Source: Bacteroidota bacterium
Lineage (GTDB): Bacteria; Bacteroidota; Bacteroidia; B-17B0; Aurantibacillaceae
Direction of reading: 5' to 3'
Assembly (NCBI GenBank): GCA_016194985.1
Contig: JACQAK010000016.1
Coordinates: 1 to 51,884 of the forward strand
DNA: 51,884 bases
This document shows positions 8,757-17,370 of this stretch, piece by piece (positions within the stretch are counted from its first letter, which is position 1; each line of letters begins with the position of its first letter). The notes beneath the pieces were generated by a model, which did no database searches, was not told the origin of the DNA, and was given only the letters and a program-made list of their open reading frames with translations. The translations under genes and the position numbers were made by a program.

Positions 8757-9687
8757 TTTTTAAACGTACCAAATCATTAATTAACTGTGTTGTTCTTTTT
8801 TCTACTCCGGTTTTATTTAAGTGGTAGTAGGAATTAAAGAACAACGTTGAATCATATTCATATGTTTCAGGTTCAGTAACAAAAGCAATATCGTTCTTTT
8901 TTAGTTCTTCAGCAATTTTAGTTATAATTAATTTTTGATTTGTAAATGATGCGCGATCAATAACCGGAGGAAAAATAAATAATTCGGCGCCCTGACGATG
9001 CACATACGATTTGAAATCTTTCAAAAAGGTGATGACCTCCGGATTAATTTTCTCACGGCCTGTATTTTTAGGAGCCGGTTGGTAGCTTTGATTGGGCATA
9101 TCCCAGTGAATATAGGCATCTCCGTAGGGGTTAAATGAATAGCGATGATAAATATCAACAGCGGGTTCTTTTTTGTGTAAAAGTGATGGGATATAATTTT
9201 TTAATTTTTTTGCCGAATAAGTTGGCAGGTATTTGAAGAGATGCTGCCATTGAATCCTGTTAATCAACTGTTTGGAAGCAGGCTCTATATCAAATATCAT
9301 AGAAACCAATTCCATTTCACCGTAAAAATTCTCCGTATAAAAATGCTCATATTCAGGCATCAAGATAATTGTATCTCCTTTATGTATATATGGTTTACTG
9401 TCATTTACAATGAATTCAAGGCCTAAGCCTGCATGAACTCCCAAATTAATTACAGGTTTATGAAATGCCTCTTCCAGTTTAGAACTATTTATTCCAAAAC
9501 TTACATTAGAACCTCCAAGTAAGATTATTTTACGTTTGTGTATTTTTTTTAATGATTCATGTTTATCCGGAAGTGCAGCCAGTATACTATACGTTGTAAT
9601 GTTATCAGGAATAAAGAATAAGGAGAGTACTAATACCAAAATGGTAAGTGAGGTCAATTTTGATATGTTTAGTAAGAATGCTCTCAT
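8749..9687 (-). CDS. SGNH-like periplasmic protein paired with an MBOAT acyltransferase
   Basis: The 312-residue protein has one N-terminal membrane anchor (LTSLTILVLVLSLFFI) followed by an extracytoplasmic domain. The sequence KIILLGGSNVSFGINSSKL near residue 55 resembles block I of SGNH hydrolase-like proteins. YYHLNKTGVEKRT near residue 290 resembles the terminal His block. Its gene overlaps the MBOAT gene by one base (TAATG). MBOAT and SGNH-like partners together O-acetylate exported polysaccharides, as in the AlgI/AlgJ/AlgX and PatA/PatB systems. I infer that this protein passes or places the acyl group in the periplasm. Confidence 0.75.
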   Translation of the reverse strand: MRAFLLNISKLTSLTILVLVLSLFFIPDNITTYSILAALPDKHESLKKIHKRKIILLGGSNVSFGINSSKLEEAFHKPVINLGVHAGLGLEFIVNDSKPYIHKGDTIILMPEYEHFYTENFYGEMELVSMIFDIEPASKQLINRIQWQHLFKYLPTYSAKKLKNYIPSLLHKKEPAVDIYHRYSFNPYGDAYIHWDMPNQSYQPAPKNTGREKINPEVITFLKDFKSYVHRQGAELFIFPPVIDRASFTNQKLIITKIAEELKKNDIAFVTEPETYEYDSTLFFNSYYHLNKTGVEKRTTQLINDLVRLKSE

Positions 9688-11105
9688 TAAAATTGAAAAT
9701 ATATGAATGATTGGTTCTGTTTGAAAAATGCCAGACAGATAATAATCATGCTGATATAAATGCCATACCGTAACAACACCGGAATGTTTTTAGGCTGTAG
9801 GGCTTCATATTCTTGTTTTCTTAGCCATTCCACCAAAAATAAAATAGCTATTAACGGAAAGGTCATTGCCATGCCATGTTGAACAGGATATTTTATTAAA
9901 GAAGCAGAGAATATATGTTGTATGTATTGAAACGCCTGATGTACATTGGTTGATCTGAAAAATATCCAGGTGAAGGTTATCAAACCGAAAGTGGCAAGCA
10001 TGGCTACAAGATTTTTGATACTAAAAGACGTGGATGCCTGTTTTTGTTTTGAGTTGCCGGATAACAGGTTGGGGATCATGAAAAGTCCATTGAGTAAGCC
10101 CCAGATAATGAATGTCCAGTTAGCACCATGCCAGAACCCACTTAATGTAAATACAAACAAGGTATTGAAGATCGTTCTGCTTAAGTTACCTCTGCTACCT
10201 CCCATAGGGATATACACATAATCTCTGAACCATGAGGTAAGTGAAATATGCCATTTACGCCAAAATTCAGGAACACTAAGTGAGAAGTAGGGGTAGTTGA
10301 AATTTTGCATTAGCGAGAAACCAAATAACCTGGCAGTACCGATGGCAATACTCGAATAACCTGAGAAATCACAATAAATTTGTACCGAAAAATAAATAGC
10401 TCCCAGCAACAGCGTGCTTCCGGGAAGCATATCATAAGAAGCAAAGATTTGATCGACATAGCTTGCTAGTGTATCAGCTATCACTATTTTTTTAAAGAGT
10501 CCCCAAAGAATTTGTCTCATGCCTGTTACTGCCTGTTCCTGATCAAATTCTCTTTTGACATAAAATTGCGGTAATAAATGAAAGGCTCTTTCAATGGGAC
10601 CAGCTACTAACTGAGGAAAAAAACTGATGAAGGCTGCAAATGAAATGAGATCCCGTGTCGGTTTCATTTTTCGCCTGAAAATATCGGTGGTGTAGCTAAG
10701 CGATTGAAAGGTATAAAAGCTGATTCCCACCGGTAAAATAATTTTTAAGGTAACCGGAGGGACGTGATAACCGATGCTGTCGAATGCTGTAATGAAATTA
10801 TCAATAAAAAAATTGAAATATTTAAAGAAAGCCAGTAAGCCAATATTAATAAGGCAACTCGAGGCAAAGAGCCATTTTCGTTTCTGCTCGTTACTTGTTT
10901 TGTCTAATAACAGACCAATAGTGAAATCAAATAAAGTACTAAAGGCAATTAAGAAAAGAAAGCGCCAATCCCACCAACCGTAAAATACATAGCCTGCGAT
11001 TAAGAGAAAGGTGTTTTGTAGCCTGATGGTTTTATTAAACACAAACCAGTACAGGAGAAAGACGATGGGTAAGAATATGGCAAATTCAAATGAATTAAAC
11101 AGCAT
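9687..11105 (-). CDS. MBOAT family O-acyltransferase (AlgI/DltB-like)
   Basis: The 472-residue multi-spanning membrane protein has the full architecture of the AlgI branch. The N-terminus is SFEFAIFLPIVFLLYW, the central segments include YCDFSGYSSIAIG and PEFWRKWHISLTSWFRDYVY, and the conserved catalytic His is in LSGFWHGANWTF (about residue 320). The family moves acyl groups from a cytoplasmic donor across the inner membrane onto exported sugars. The length is normal for the family. Together with the adjacent SGNH-like protein it probably O-acetylates the polysaccharide made by this locus. Confidence 0.93.
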   Translation of the reverse strand: MLFNSFEFAIFLPIVFLLYWFVFNKTIRLQNTFLLIAGYVFYGWWDWRFLFLIAFSTLFDFTIGLLLDKTSNEQKRKWLFASSCLINIGLLAFFKYFNFFIDNFITAFDSIGYHVPPVTLKIILPVGISFYTFQSLSYTTDIFRRKMKPTRDLISFAAFISFFPQLVAGPIERAFHLLPQFYVKREFDQEQAVTGMRQILWGLFKKIVIADTLASYVDQIFASYDMLPGSTLLLGAIYFSVQIYCDFSGYSSIAIGTARLFGFSLMQNFNYPYFSLSVPEFWRKWHISLTSWFRDYVYIPMGGSRGNLSRTIFNTLFVFTLSGFWHGANWTFIIWGLLNGLFMIPNLLSGNSKQKQASTSFSIKNLVAMLATFGLITFTWIFFRSTNVHQAFQYIQHIFSASLIKYPVQHGMAMTFPLIAILFLVEWLRKQEYEALQPKNIPVLLRYGIYISMIIICLAFFKQNQSFIYFQF

Positions 11106-11110
11106 GGTTC

Positions 11111-11890
11111 TTAATGTTTGTATTTACATACATAGCAGGCATTCCAGCTTTTTTCGGATAAGGGTTTTTCAGTCATCCATTCTTCTGCATGTATCAGTTC
11201 CAGACCGTTTATATCTGCTATACTTTTTAATTCTTCAATAAACAAATAACGCATGCTATGCATTTCATGAAGTTTTAAATCTTCATTGGTTTGTTTATGG
11301 TGGATCAGAATTTCAAAATTAACATCTACGATATTTTTATCCGGAAAAAATCCGGGAGTAGACGTACGTTTTACAGAAATTGTATCATCTTCAAAAAATT
11401 TGGATCGCGATATAGGCTTATCATGCAATACTCCCGGTCCATGCCAGCAATCAAAAATAAATATACCTCCTGGCTTTAGGTGTTTTTTTACTGTGCTAAA
11501 TGTCTGATTCAAATCTTCATTTGTGGTCATGTAACTTACGACATGAAATAATGAAATGATCGTATCAAATCTTAAGGCACTCTCATAGGTTCTGATGTCA
11601 CTTTCCAAAAAAGATAATCTCTCAGAAACAGCAAAGGGTAATTCACTCCTTCGCAGTAGCGCTTTTTTTAGCATGGTTTCACTCAGATCAATGCCCTCTA
11701 CCTGATAGCCCTTTTCGGCTAATTGCTGAGCGTGTATGCCTGTGCCACATCCTAACTCAAGTATATGAGAAGTATGCGGGTTGAATTTAGAGATCAAAGA
11801 ATGAACATAAGTCGTTTCTTTCACATAATCTTTGTCTTTATACAATAAATCGTAATAGTGACTATACGCGTCAAATACTTTTTTATCCAT
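11111..11890 (-). CDS. Class I SAM-dependent methyltransferase
   Basis: The 259-residue protein starts with DAYSHYYDLLYKDKDY, a motif common at the front of this methyltransferase group. SAM motif I is HILELGCGTGIHAQQLAE (about residues 42-60), and VEGIDLSETMLKKA binds the ribose. The motif II region is FDTIISLFHVVSYM, and GGIFIFDCWHGPGV follows. It resembles sugar methyltransferases beside DegT-type aminotransferases, which often N- or O-methylate amino sugars. Its start overlaps the end of the upstream aminotransferase gene by 8 bases, supporting a joint role in making a methylated amino sugar (inference). Confidence 0.82.
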   Translation of the reverse strand: MDKKVFDAYSHYYDLLYKDKDYVKETTYVHSLISKFNPHTSHILELGCGTGIHAQQLAEKGYQVEGIDLSETMLKKALLRRSELPFAVSERLSFLESDIRTYESALRFDTIISLFHVVSYMTTNEDLNQTFSTVKKHLKPGGIFIFDCWHGPGVLHDKPISRSKFFEDDTISVKRTSTPGFFPDKNIVDVNFEILIHHKQTNEDLKLHEMHSMRYLFIEELKSIADINGLELIHAEEWMTEKPLSEKSWNACYVCKYKH

Positions 11891-12989
11891 TGTTTAAAAT
11901 ATCTTTTAATGTGGTTGAAACTTCATGTATCTGCGCATCTGTTAAGGCCAGACCGCTTGGTAAATAAAATCCGTAGTTATACATTTTTTCTGCATTAGGG
12001 TACGATTCGTTATGATATAATCCCATCTGTTTTAAAACGGGCTGTAAATGCATCGGGTAAAAAAATGGTCTGGTTCCAATACCCTTTTCCGCTAACCGTT
12101 TCATAAGAGTTTCGGCAGGTTTGTCTTTGGATAGGATGCCAAATACCCAATAGATATTATCCGCATAGTCGGTTTTAACAACGGGTAAAGAAATGCCTTT
12201 CACATCTTTCAGTAACTCTGTATATAATTTCCCGATTTCACGCTTGCGTTTAATGCTTTCGTTCCATCGCTCCAGCTGTGCTACACCAACGGCTGCCTGA
12301 AGGTTGGTCATTCTCATATTCCATCCTAACTCATCATGCACAAAACGTTTATGTGCAGTAAAACATAAATTCCTTAATGATCGTAAACGTTCTGCAACCT
12401 GTTCATTGTCTGTGAGCACCATTCCTCCCTCTCCTGTAGTAATCAATTTATTTGGGTAGAAGCTGAACACGCTCACATCTCCAAAACTTCCGCAAGGTTT
12501 ACCGTTGTAGGTTTGGCCGTGAGCTTCTGCAGCATCTTCAATAATTTTTAAATGATGCTTTTTTGCAATGGTCAGTAAAGGATCCATATCTACCGGTAAT
12601 CCGTAAATATGAACTACCATGATCGCTTTGGTTTTAGAGGTGATTTTTGCTTCGATCTCCTGCACGTTCATGTTCCAGGTATTTATGTCAGAATCAACCA
12701 ATACAGGTATGGCGCCGGCTTTGATGATGGCTGATGCACAGGAAATGATTGTAAATGCAGGCATGATCACTTCATCCCCTTTTTTAATATCCAGTGCTTC
12801 AACCGCAATTTCAAGAGCCGCGGTACCGTTGCAAACAGCTACAGCATATTTTTTTTGAATTTTAGCAGCAAACTCTTCTTCAAACTTTTTAATAAACGGT
12901 CCTTCCGAACTGATCCAGCCTGTATCAATGCATTCGTTTAAATACTTTTTTTCGTTACCATTCAATAATGGTTCATTAACAGGAATCAT
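11883..12989 (-). CDS. DegT/DnrJ/EryC1/StrS PLP-dependent sugar aminotransferase, perosamine synthase-like
   Basis: The 368-residue enzyme has the hallmarks of nucleotide-sugar aminotransferases. The start MIPVNEPLLNGNEKKYL and the segment GWISSEGPFIKKFE strongly recall GDP-perosamine synthases. The PLP-binding Asp region is LKIIEDAAEAHG. The Schiff-base Lys is in FSFYPNKLITTGEGGMV (about residue 187). It would aminate a 4-keto-deoxy sugar nucleotide with glutamate. Perosamine synthase is the closest identity I recall, but C-3 and C-4 aminotransferases of this family are hard to separate by eye. A methyltransferase and an acyltransferase nearby may modify the amino sugar. Confidence 0.88.
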   Translation of the reverse strand: MIPVNEPLLNGNEKKYLNECIDTGWISSEGPFIKKFEEEFAAKIQKKYAVAVCNGTAALEIAVEALDIKKGDEVIMPAFTIISCASAIIKAGAIPVLVDSDINTWNMNVQEIEAKITSKTKAIMVVHIYGLPVDMDPLLTIAKKHHLKIIEDAAEAHGQTYNGKPCGSFGDVSVFSFYPNKLITTGEGGMVLTDNEQVAERLRSLRNLCFTAHKRFVHDELGWNMRMTNLQAAVGVAQLERWNESIKRKREIGKLYTELLKDVKGISLPVVKTDYADNIYWVFGILSKDKPAETLMKRLAEKGIGTRPFFYPMHLQPVLKQMGLYHNESYPNAEKMYNYGFYLPSGLALTDAQIHEVSTTLKDILNNG

Positions 12990-13006
12990 AATTTTTAGTT
13001 GTAAAA

Positions 13007-13426
13007 TTAATTGTGTTTACTTGTAAATCTTGTTTTATCGGATTCTCCCTGATAAGGTCCTTGCTTTACTTCGATCATTTCAAGGTCTTCGATCACTTCA
13101 AATCCATGTCCTCCAGAGGATAAAAGAATAACATCCCCTGCTTCCAGAATTCGACTTTCTGTATAATTCAATTCGTCATCATAAAAATTTACTTTCAATT
13201 TCCCTTTTTTAATGACTAATACCTCCTGAGTAAATACCACGTTTCTTTGAACGGCATTATGATAATGCGGCTCTATAATCTTGCCGGCTGGATGATTCAT
13301 ATAAGCTAATTGCTGGGAGAATTCATTAGGGGTAAAAAAATGAATTCCTTTTTCGTTGAAGCGGTGACTAATAATAATCGCCATTACCTGCTTGTCTTTA
13401 TTTAGGATGTGTTCGATGTTTTGCAT
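13007..13426 (-). CDS. Small cupin-fold protein of the polysaccharide locus
   Basis: The 139-residue protein has a single cupin beta-barrel. The first metal-binding motif is visible in AGKIIEPHYHNAV (about residue 50), and the second half contains LEAGDVILLSSGGHGFEV (about residue 100) with a further His. Single-domain cupins beside DegT aminotransferases include sugar isomerases/epimerases and WbuC/WxcM-like proteins. I infer a role in remodelling the nucleotide sugar made by its neighbour. It could also be a non-enzymatic sugar-binding protein. Gaps to both neighbours are 3-17 bases. Confidence 0.75.
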   Translation of the reverse strand: MQNIEHILNKDKQVMAIIISHRFNEKGIHFFTPNEFSQQLAYMNHPAGKIIEPHYHNAVQRNVVFTQEVLVIKKGKLKVNFYDDELNYTESRILEAGDVILLSSGGHGFEVIEDLEMIEVKQGPYQGESDKTRFTSKHN

Positions 13427-13429
13427 ATA

Positions 13430-14821
13430 TTATTTATTCCAGATGCCTGTGGCTTTGTTGTTGGTTATTTTATAATATTGAATAGGAAGGAAAATAAGAT
13501 CAGGTATTAAAGATACGCTGGATGCAATAATGATTCCGGATAACCCCCACTTTAAATAACCCGCAAAAAATATGCATAATGGAATATTGATGATAGCTGT
13601 AACAATGGTTAAATAAAAAGCCAGTCTCATTTTACTAACTCCATTAATGAAATTACCGAATATTTGATTCCAGGATGATATTAAAACATATACAGCCATC
13701 CATATGGTTAATTGTAAGGAGGGTACTACCACTTCGCGGCCAACCCAGAGTTTGTATGCAAAGCCGGATAACAAGACAACAGGAATGGTGAGCAGAAAAA
13801 CGAGTAACCATATTTTCACCATTTTGTTGGTAATACGTTTTATCCAGCTCATGTCATTTAATGTAAAAGCTTCTGTATAAGCACTCCAGAGCGGGGCAGA
13901 GATCAATGTAAAGCCAATGGTAATAGGCGATAGATATTTTAAAGCGATGTTATAGGGAGTAACCGATTCGGCCCCCATTAACTGAGAAATAATGACATTA
14001 TCAGTTGCTACAACTATAAGAGCAGTGGATTGAAATAAAAAGAACATAAAGCCAATATTCATAAGACTTTTGGCATATTTGAAATTAACATGTTTTAATG
14101 AGGGAGCATAGTTTTTATAGTGCGTTCGAAAGAACCATATACTCACTACCACCGGAACGATGACATTAATTAATCCTATCGAAAAGGCAAGGTATAATAA
14201 AGATTCGGAAGTGGTTTTGGTAAGAATATATACTACAACCAAAGAAATAACACTGGCTACGGTATTAATGGAGCCAGCGATCGCAGTTCGCTGGTCGGCC
14301 AATAACACGGAGCTGATTAATTTTACAACCAGTTGCAGGCAAAAAAATCCAAACAAAATGGCCATTACTTTTCTGAGTTCAAAAACTTTGGAAGCATCTA
14401 CATTCAAAATAGTTGGCCAGTCAAGAAATTGATTCGCCAGCAAAAATAAAATACAGGCCGATCCCATGATAATGGATAACATAGCGTATGCAGTGCTTAA
14501 ATATATTCTGGCGCTTTTCGTGTCATTGTTCGCTAAAGCTTCTGCAAATTTATTCCGAAGCCCATTCCCCAAACCGATATCCAATAAACCAAACCAGCTG
14601 ATAACACTATATAAGGTAAGCCATATACCATAGTTTACAGGATTTAGATAATGAATGGTTAGCGGAACAAGAACAAAACTGGTAACCACACTAATGCATT
14701 TTACTAACACAGAAGCTAAAATGTTTTTTTTAGCCTTGATAGTTCGGGCATGACCTCTGTTTAAAAAATAAGACAGGCTTATTTTTTTTTTGGAGGAGTG
14801 TAATTCTGTTAATTGAGACAT
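13430..14821 (-). CDS. Wzx-type polysaccharide flippase
   Basis: The 463-residue inner-membrane protein has about a dozen hydrophobic segments and belongs to the polysaccharide transporter branch of the MOP superfamily. These proteins flip undecaprenyl-linked repeat units to the periplasm. The first membrane segment follows KAKKNILASVLVKC, and LDIGLGNGLRNKFAEAL is the typical cytoplasmic loop. It is highly similar along its whole length to the flippase half of the fusion protein at 6306-8756, so the locus carries two related flippases. The C-terminus GIWNK also matches GIWGK of the paralogue. Confidence 0.9.
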   Translation of the reverse strand: MSQLTELHSSKKKISLSYFLNRGHARTIKAKKNILASVLVKCISVVTSFVLVPLTIHYLNPVNYGIWLTLYSVISWFGLLDIGLGNGLRNKFAEALANNDTKSARIYLSTAYAMLSIIMGSACILFLLANQFLDWPTILNVDASKVFELRKVMAILFGFFCLQLVVKLISSVLLADQRTAIAGSINTVASVISLVVVYILTKTTSESLLYLAFSIGLINVIVPVVVSIWFFRTHYKNYAPSLKHVNFKYAKSLMNIGFMFFLFQSTALIVVATDNVIISQLMGAESVTPYNIALKYLSPITIGFTLISAPLWSAYTEAFTLNDMSWIKRITNKMVKIWLLVFLLTIPVVLLSGFAYKLWVGREVVVPSLQLTIWMAVYVLISSWNQIFGNFINGVSKMRLAFYLTIVTAIINIPLCIFFAGYLKWGLSGIIIASSVSLIPDLIFLPIQYYKITNNKATGIWNK

Positions 14822-14832
14822 TTATTTAACGC

Positions 14833-16944
14833 TTAGGCCGATTTATTTTTACGAAACAGATTTGATAATTTATTTTTGGAAGCTTTATCAAATTCTTCAC
14901 CATATCCATATCCGTAACCATACCCGTATCCGTAACCGTACCCATATCCGTAAGTTGAATTGGATATTTTAACAGAGTTGAATATAATTCCAAGGTTATT
15001 TATTTTTTTCTCGTTAAATAATTTATTGATAAATTTTAAATGATGTTTTCTGGTTACGTTTTGTCTCACAATATAAATGGACGCGTCAACATGTTTGGAT
15101 ATTTCCAAACCATCTGTTACAAGTCCTATAGGTGGTGTGTCTACAATCACGTAATCATAATTTTGCCTTAGATAGTCAAAAAGCTTGGCAAGTTTTTCTT
15201 TTAAAATCAATTCAGATGGATTTGGAGGAATAGGGCCGGATAAGATAATATCCAATTGTGGCAGGGCTACTGAGTTTTGAATAACTTCACTAATTTGAGA
15301 TGTTCCTGCCAGATAATTAGACATCCCATTGTCCATGTTTAAATTAACTCCTGCAACAATCTTTGGTTTTCTTAAATCCAGACAAACCAGTACGGTTTTT
15401 TTCTCAGAAGATGCAATAATACCAGCCAGATTATAAGAAACAAATGTTTTCCCTTCCCCACTGATAGAAGAAGTTACCATAATCACATTTTGTTTTTTTT
15501 CTTCGTTAGCATTACTTAAAAAATAATTAATGTTTGTTCGGATAGAGCGTAAAGCTTCGAGTATGATAGGCTTTGGTTTTTTCTCGGTAAACAGATTGGT
15601 GTCTTCAGGATTTTTTCCAATAATACCAATAATTGGAATCCTGGTATAACTTTCCAGTGTTTCTTTATCAGTGATCTTATCGTTCAGTAGTTCAAGCATC
15701 GAAATGATCAGTATCGGGATAAGAATGGCTAATACAATAGCGATCGCATATGATTTACTTTTGATAGGTTTGATAGGACTATAAGAAGGAACTGCTTTAT
15801 CTATCACCCAGTTATCTGAAGTTGCTGATGCAAGTACTATAGCAGTTTCCGATCTTTTTTGTAAAAGATATAAGTATAAACCTTCTTTGATTGAGAACTG
15901 GCGTTTGATCCCGATTAATTCGATTTCTGTTTTAGGAATTGAATCTAACTTTCCTTCTACACGGGATAAATTAGAATTCATTTCTTTCAAACTCATTTGG
16001 TATTTTTGTTTAACGCTTTTTAAATTTTCCAAAATGGCTTGCTTGGTATATTTAATCTGCTTGTCCAGATTTTCAAAAACGGGGCTGTTTGGTTTGGAGT
16101 CAACCTGACGAAGGCTATACTCATTTTCCAGTTCGCTTAAATTACCGATTAGTTTAATTAATAAAGGATCATCCAGTCCTAAGCTGGTAGGAGCCATATC
16201 GTTGATCTTTTTATTATCTGTAATATATTTTTCGATGTAATCAATAAAGCTGATCTGAACTTTATTTTCGGAAATTTTCTCGTCAAAATTTTTCACCCGC
16301 TCTAAAAACGATTTCGATTCATCATCAATATTGACAATTCCTTTTTTGGTTTGAAAGTCGAGTAAGGTTTTCTCTATTTCTTTTAATTCACCGGATATTT
16401 GGGCTATCTGAGAGTCAATAAATTTTAAGGAGTTACTGGCTAATAAATTTTCCTGTTCAGAACTATTAAGGATATAGACTTCTGTTAGCTTATTTAAAAA
16501 ATCGGAACAAGCCTCAGGAACCGCATCTACAATACTGAGTTCAAGAATAGAGGAACCGGAAGTAGCAATTCCTACATTTAAAGAAGCTGAATAATAATCG
16601 GCCAGATTTTCGATCGAATTAAAAATCGCACGGTATTGTTTTTTATTATAGGATGGATTATTGAATAAGGAATTGTCGAACGTAGGTCTTTTATTAACGG
16701 TGAACTCTCCCAGATCGTTGATGATTTTTTCTCCAAACTTATAGGTTACAGGACTGCTCGCATCTTTGTTGTTTATTTTGTAAGACATTTGAAAAGAATT
16801 CTGATCTAAAATAGTAATGCTCAGGTCTGCAAAATAAGCAAGTTCATTAAGTGTATCGGGTTTAATAACAAACGGGGATTTATTATATAACTCAGTAGAC
16901 TTAATTTTACCTACCAATAAATAAGAAACATTTAATTCTAACAA
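14833..16944 (-). CDS. Wzc-like polysaccharide co-polymerase / BY-kinase, main part (frame-split)
   Basis: This 703-codon frame encodes most of a Wzc-type polysaccharide co-polymerase and autophosphorylating tyrosine kinase. It has a long periplasmic coiled-coil region (about residues 150-370), a second membrane helix (SYAIAIVLAILIPILIISML, about residue 400) and a cytoplasmic kinase. Walker A is TSSISGEGKTF, Walker A' is VLVCLDLRKPK and Walker B is YVIVDTPPIG. The C-terminus has nine YG pairs, a rich tyrosine cluster for autophosphorylation. The family controls chain length and export. The frame can start only at TTG 16944 and lacks the first membrane helix, which is encoded just upstream in another frame (16938-17117). 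Confidence 0.85.
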   Translation of the reverse strand: MLELNVSYLLVGKIKSTELYNKSPFVIKPDTLNELAYFADLSITILDQNSFQMSYKINNKDASSPVTYKFGEKIINDLGEFTVNKRPTFDNSLFNNPSYNKKQYRAIFNSIENLADYYSASLNVGIATSGSSILELSIVDAVPEACSDFLNKLTEVYILNSSEQENLLASNSLKFIDSQIAQISGELKEIEKTLLDFQTKKGIVNIDDESKSFLERVKNFDEKISENKVQISFIDYIEKYITDNKKINDMAPTSLGLDDPLLIKLIGNLSELENEYSLRQVDSKPNSPVFENLDKQIKYTKQAILENLKSVKQKYQMSLKEMNSNLSRVEGKLDSIPKTEIELIGIKRQFSIKEGLYLYLLQKRSETAIVLASATSDNWVIDKAVPSYSPIKPIKSKSYAIAIVLAILIPILIISMLELLNDKITDKETLESYTRIPIIGIIGKNPEDTNLFTEKKPKPIILEALRSIRTNINYFLSNANEEKKQNVIMVTSSISGEGKTFVSYNLAGIIASSEKKTVLVCLDLRKPKIVAGVNLNMDNGMSNYLAGTSQISEVIQNSVALPQLDIILSGPIPPNPSELILKEKLAKLFDYLRQNYDYVIVDTPPIGLVTDGLEISKHVDASIYIVRQNVTRKHHLKFINKLFNEKKINNLGIIFNSVKISNSTYGYGYGYGYGYGYGYGYGEEFDKASKNKLSNLFRKNKSA
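14899..14952 (-). repeat. Nine-copy Tyr-Gly hexanucleotide repeat in the Wzc tail
   Basis: On the minus strand 18 codons alternate TAY and GGN, giving nine consecutive Tyr-Gly pairs just before EEFDKAS. Third positions vary (TAC/TAT; GGA/GGT/GGG), so it is a diverged hexanucleotide repeat and not a fresh slippage tract. It forms the tyrosine cluster of the BY-kinase. Confidence 0.95.
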
Positions 16945-17117
16945 CTTGATTTATAAATGGGCGAGGTATACCAATTATAATAGCGGGCAATAAAAAAAGC
17001 CAATACAATAGAAATGACAAACACATACCAGTATCTCAGGTATCTGATAAAAAAACGTTTGAAGTCAAAATTCCTTTCTTCTAAATCATTTCCTGTTTTC
17101 TTGTTACTCTCGTTCAT
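16938..17117 (-). CDS. N-terminal Wzz segment of the Wzc-like protein, separated by a frameshift
   Basis: ATG 17117 opens a 59-residue frame that reads MNESNKKTGNDLEE, then FKRFFIRYLRYWYVFVISI with a transmembrane helix, then NWYTSPIYKSSC and a TAG at 16940-16938. This is the standard start of a Bacteroidota Wzc protein: a basic cytoplasmic tail, the first membrane helix and the PIY motif at the periplasmic face. It overlaps the 703-codon frame by 7 bases in the -1 register. One extra A in the AAA of the TAT-AAA-TCA stretch (about 16949-16951) would join the two into one protein of about 760 residues. A lesion, an assembly error or recoding are all possible. Confidence 0.8.
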   Translation of the reverse strand: MNESNKKTGNDLEERNFDFKRFFIRYLRYWYVFVISIVLAFFIARYYNWYTSPIYKSSC

Positions 17118-17165
17118 TTGTTATCAGTCTCCGTGTTTTTGATAAAATAGGCGACTATTTCATCG

Positions 17166-17195
17166 TAAAATTACAATAATTGTCCTAATTTACAA
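17166..17195 (-). promoter_or_regulatory. Candidate Bacteroidota-type promoter of the polysaccharide operon
   Basis: On the minus strand CCTTG (TTG at 17195-17193) is followed after exactly 19 bases by TAATTTTA (17173-17166). This fits the Bacteroidota sigma pattern TTG-N19-TAnnTTTG except for the last base. It lies about 48 bases before ATG 17117. The match is by eye only. Confidence 0.35.
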
Positions 17196-17370
17196 GGCTT
17201 TCCCAAGTTTAAAAAACGGGCGTTCCCGGTAATAATAAGGGTATAATTTATGGCTAATATTTCATCGTTTTTTTGTGATCATTAAATTCTATCAACAAAT
17301 CAAAGTTTATTGAATTATGCTCTACCAATGTGGGTTTAGTACTATTTTTAATCATTATTCCAATTATAAA

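Noticed and set aside
14899-14952. YG hexanucleotide tract as a site of simple-sequence phase variation
   Set aside because: Codon third positions are mixed, so slippage is unlikely, and changes by six bases would keep the frame.
17211-17230. CGGG-cgtt-CCCG hairpin in the divergent spacer as an operator
   Set aside because: A four-base-pair stem is too short to support a site call.
17317-17370. Earlier ATG for the OmpA-family gene
   Set aside because: It would put 18 residues before a clean signal peptide; ATG 17371 is preferred.
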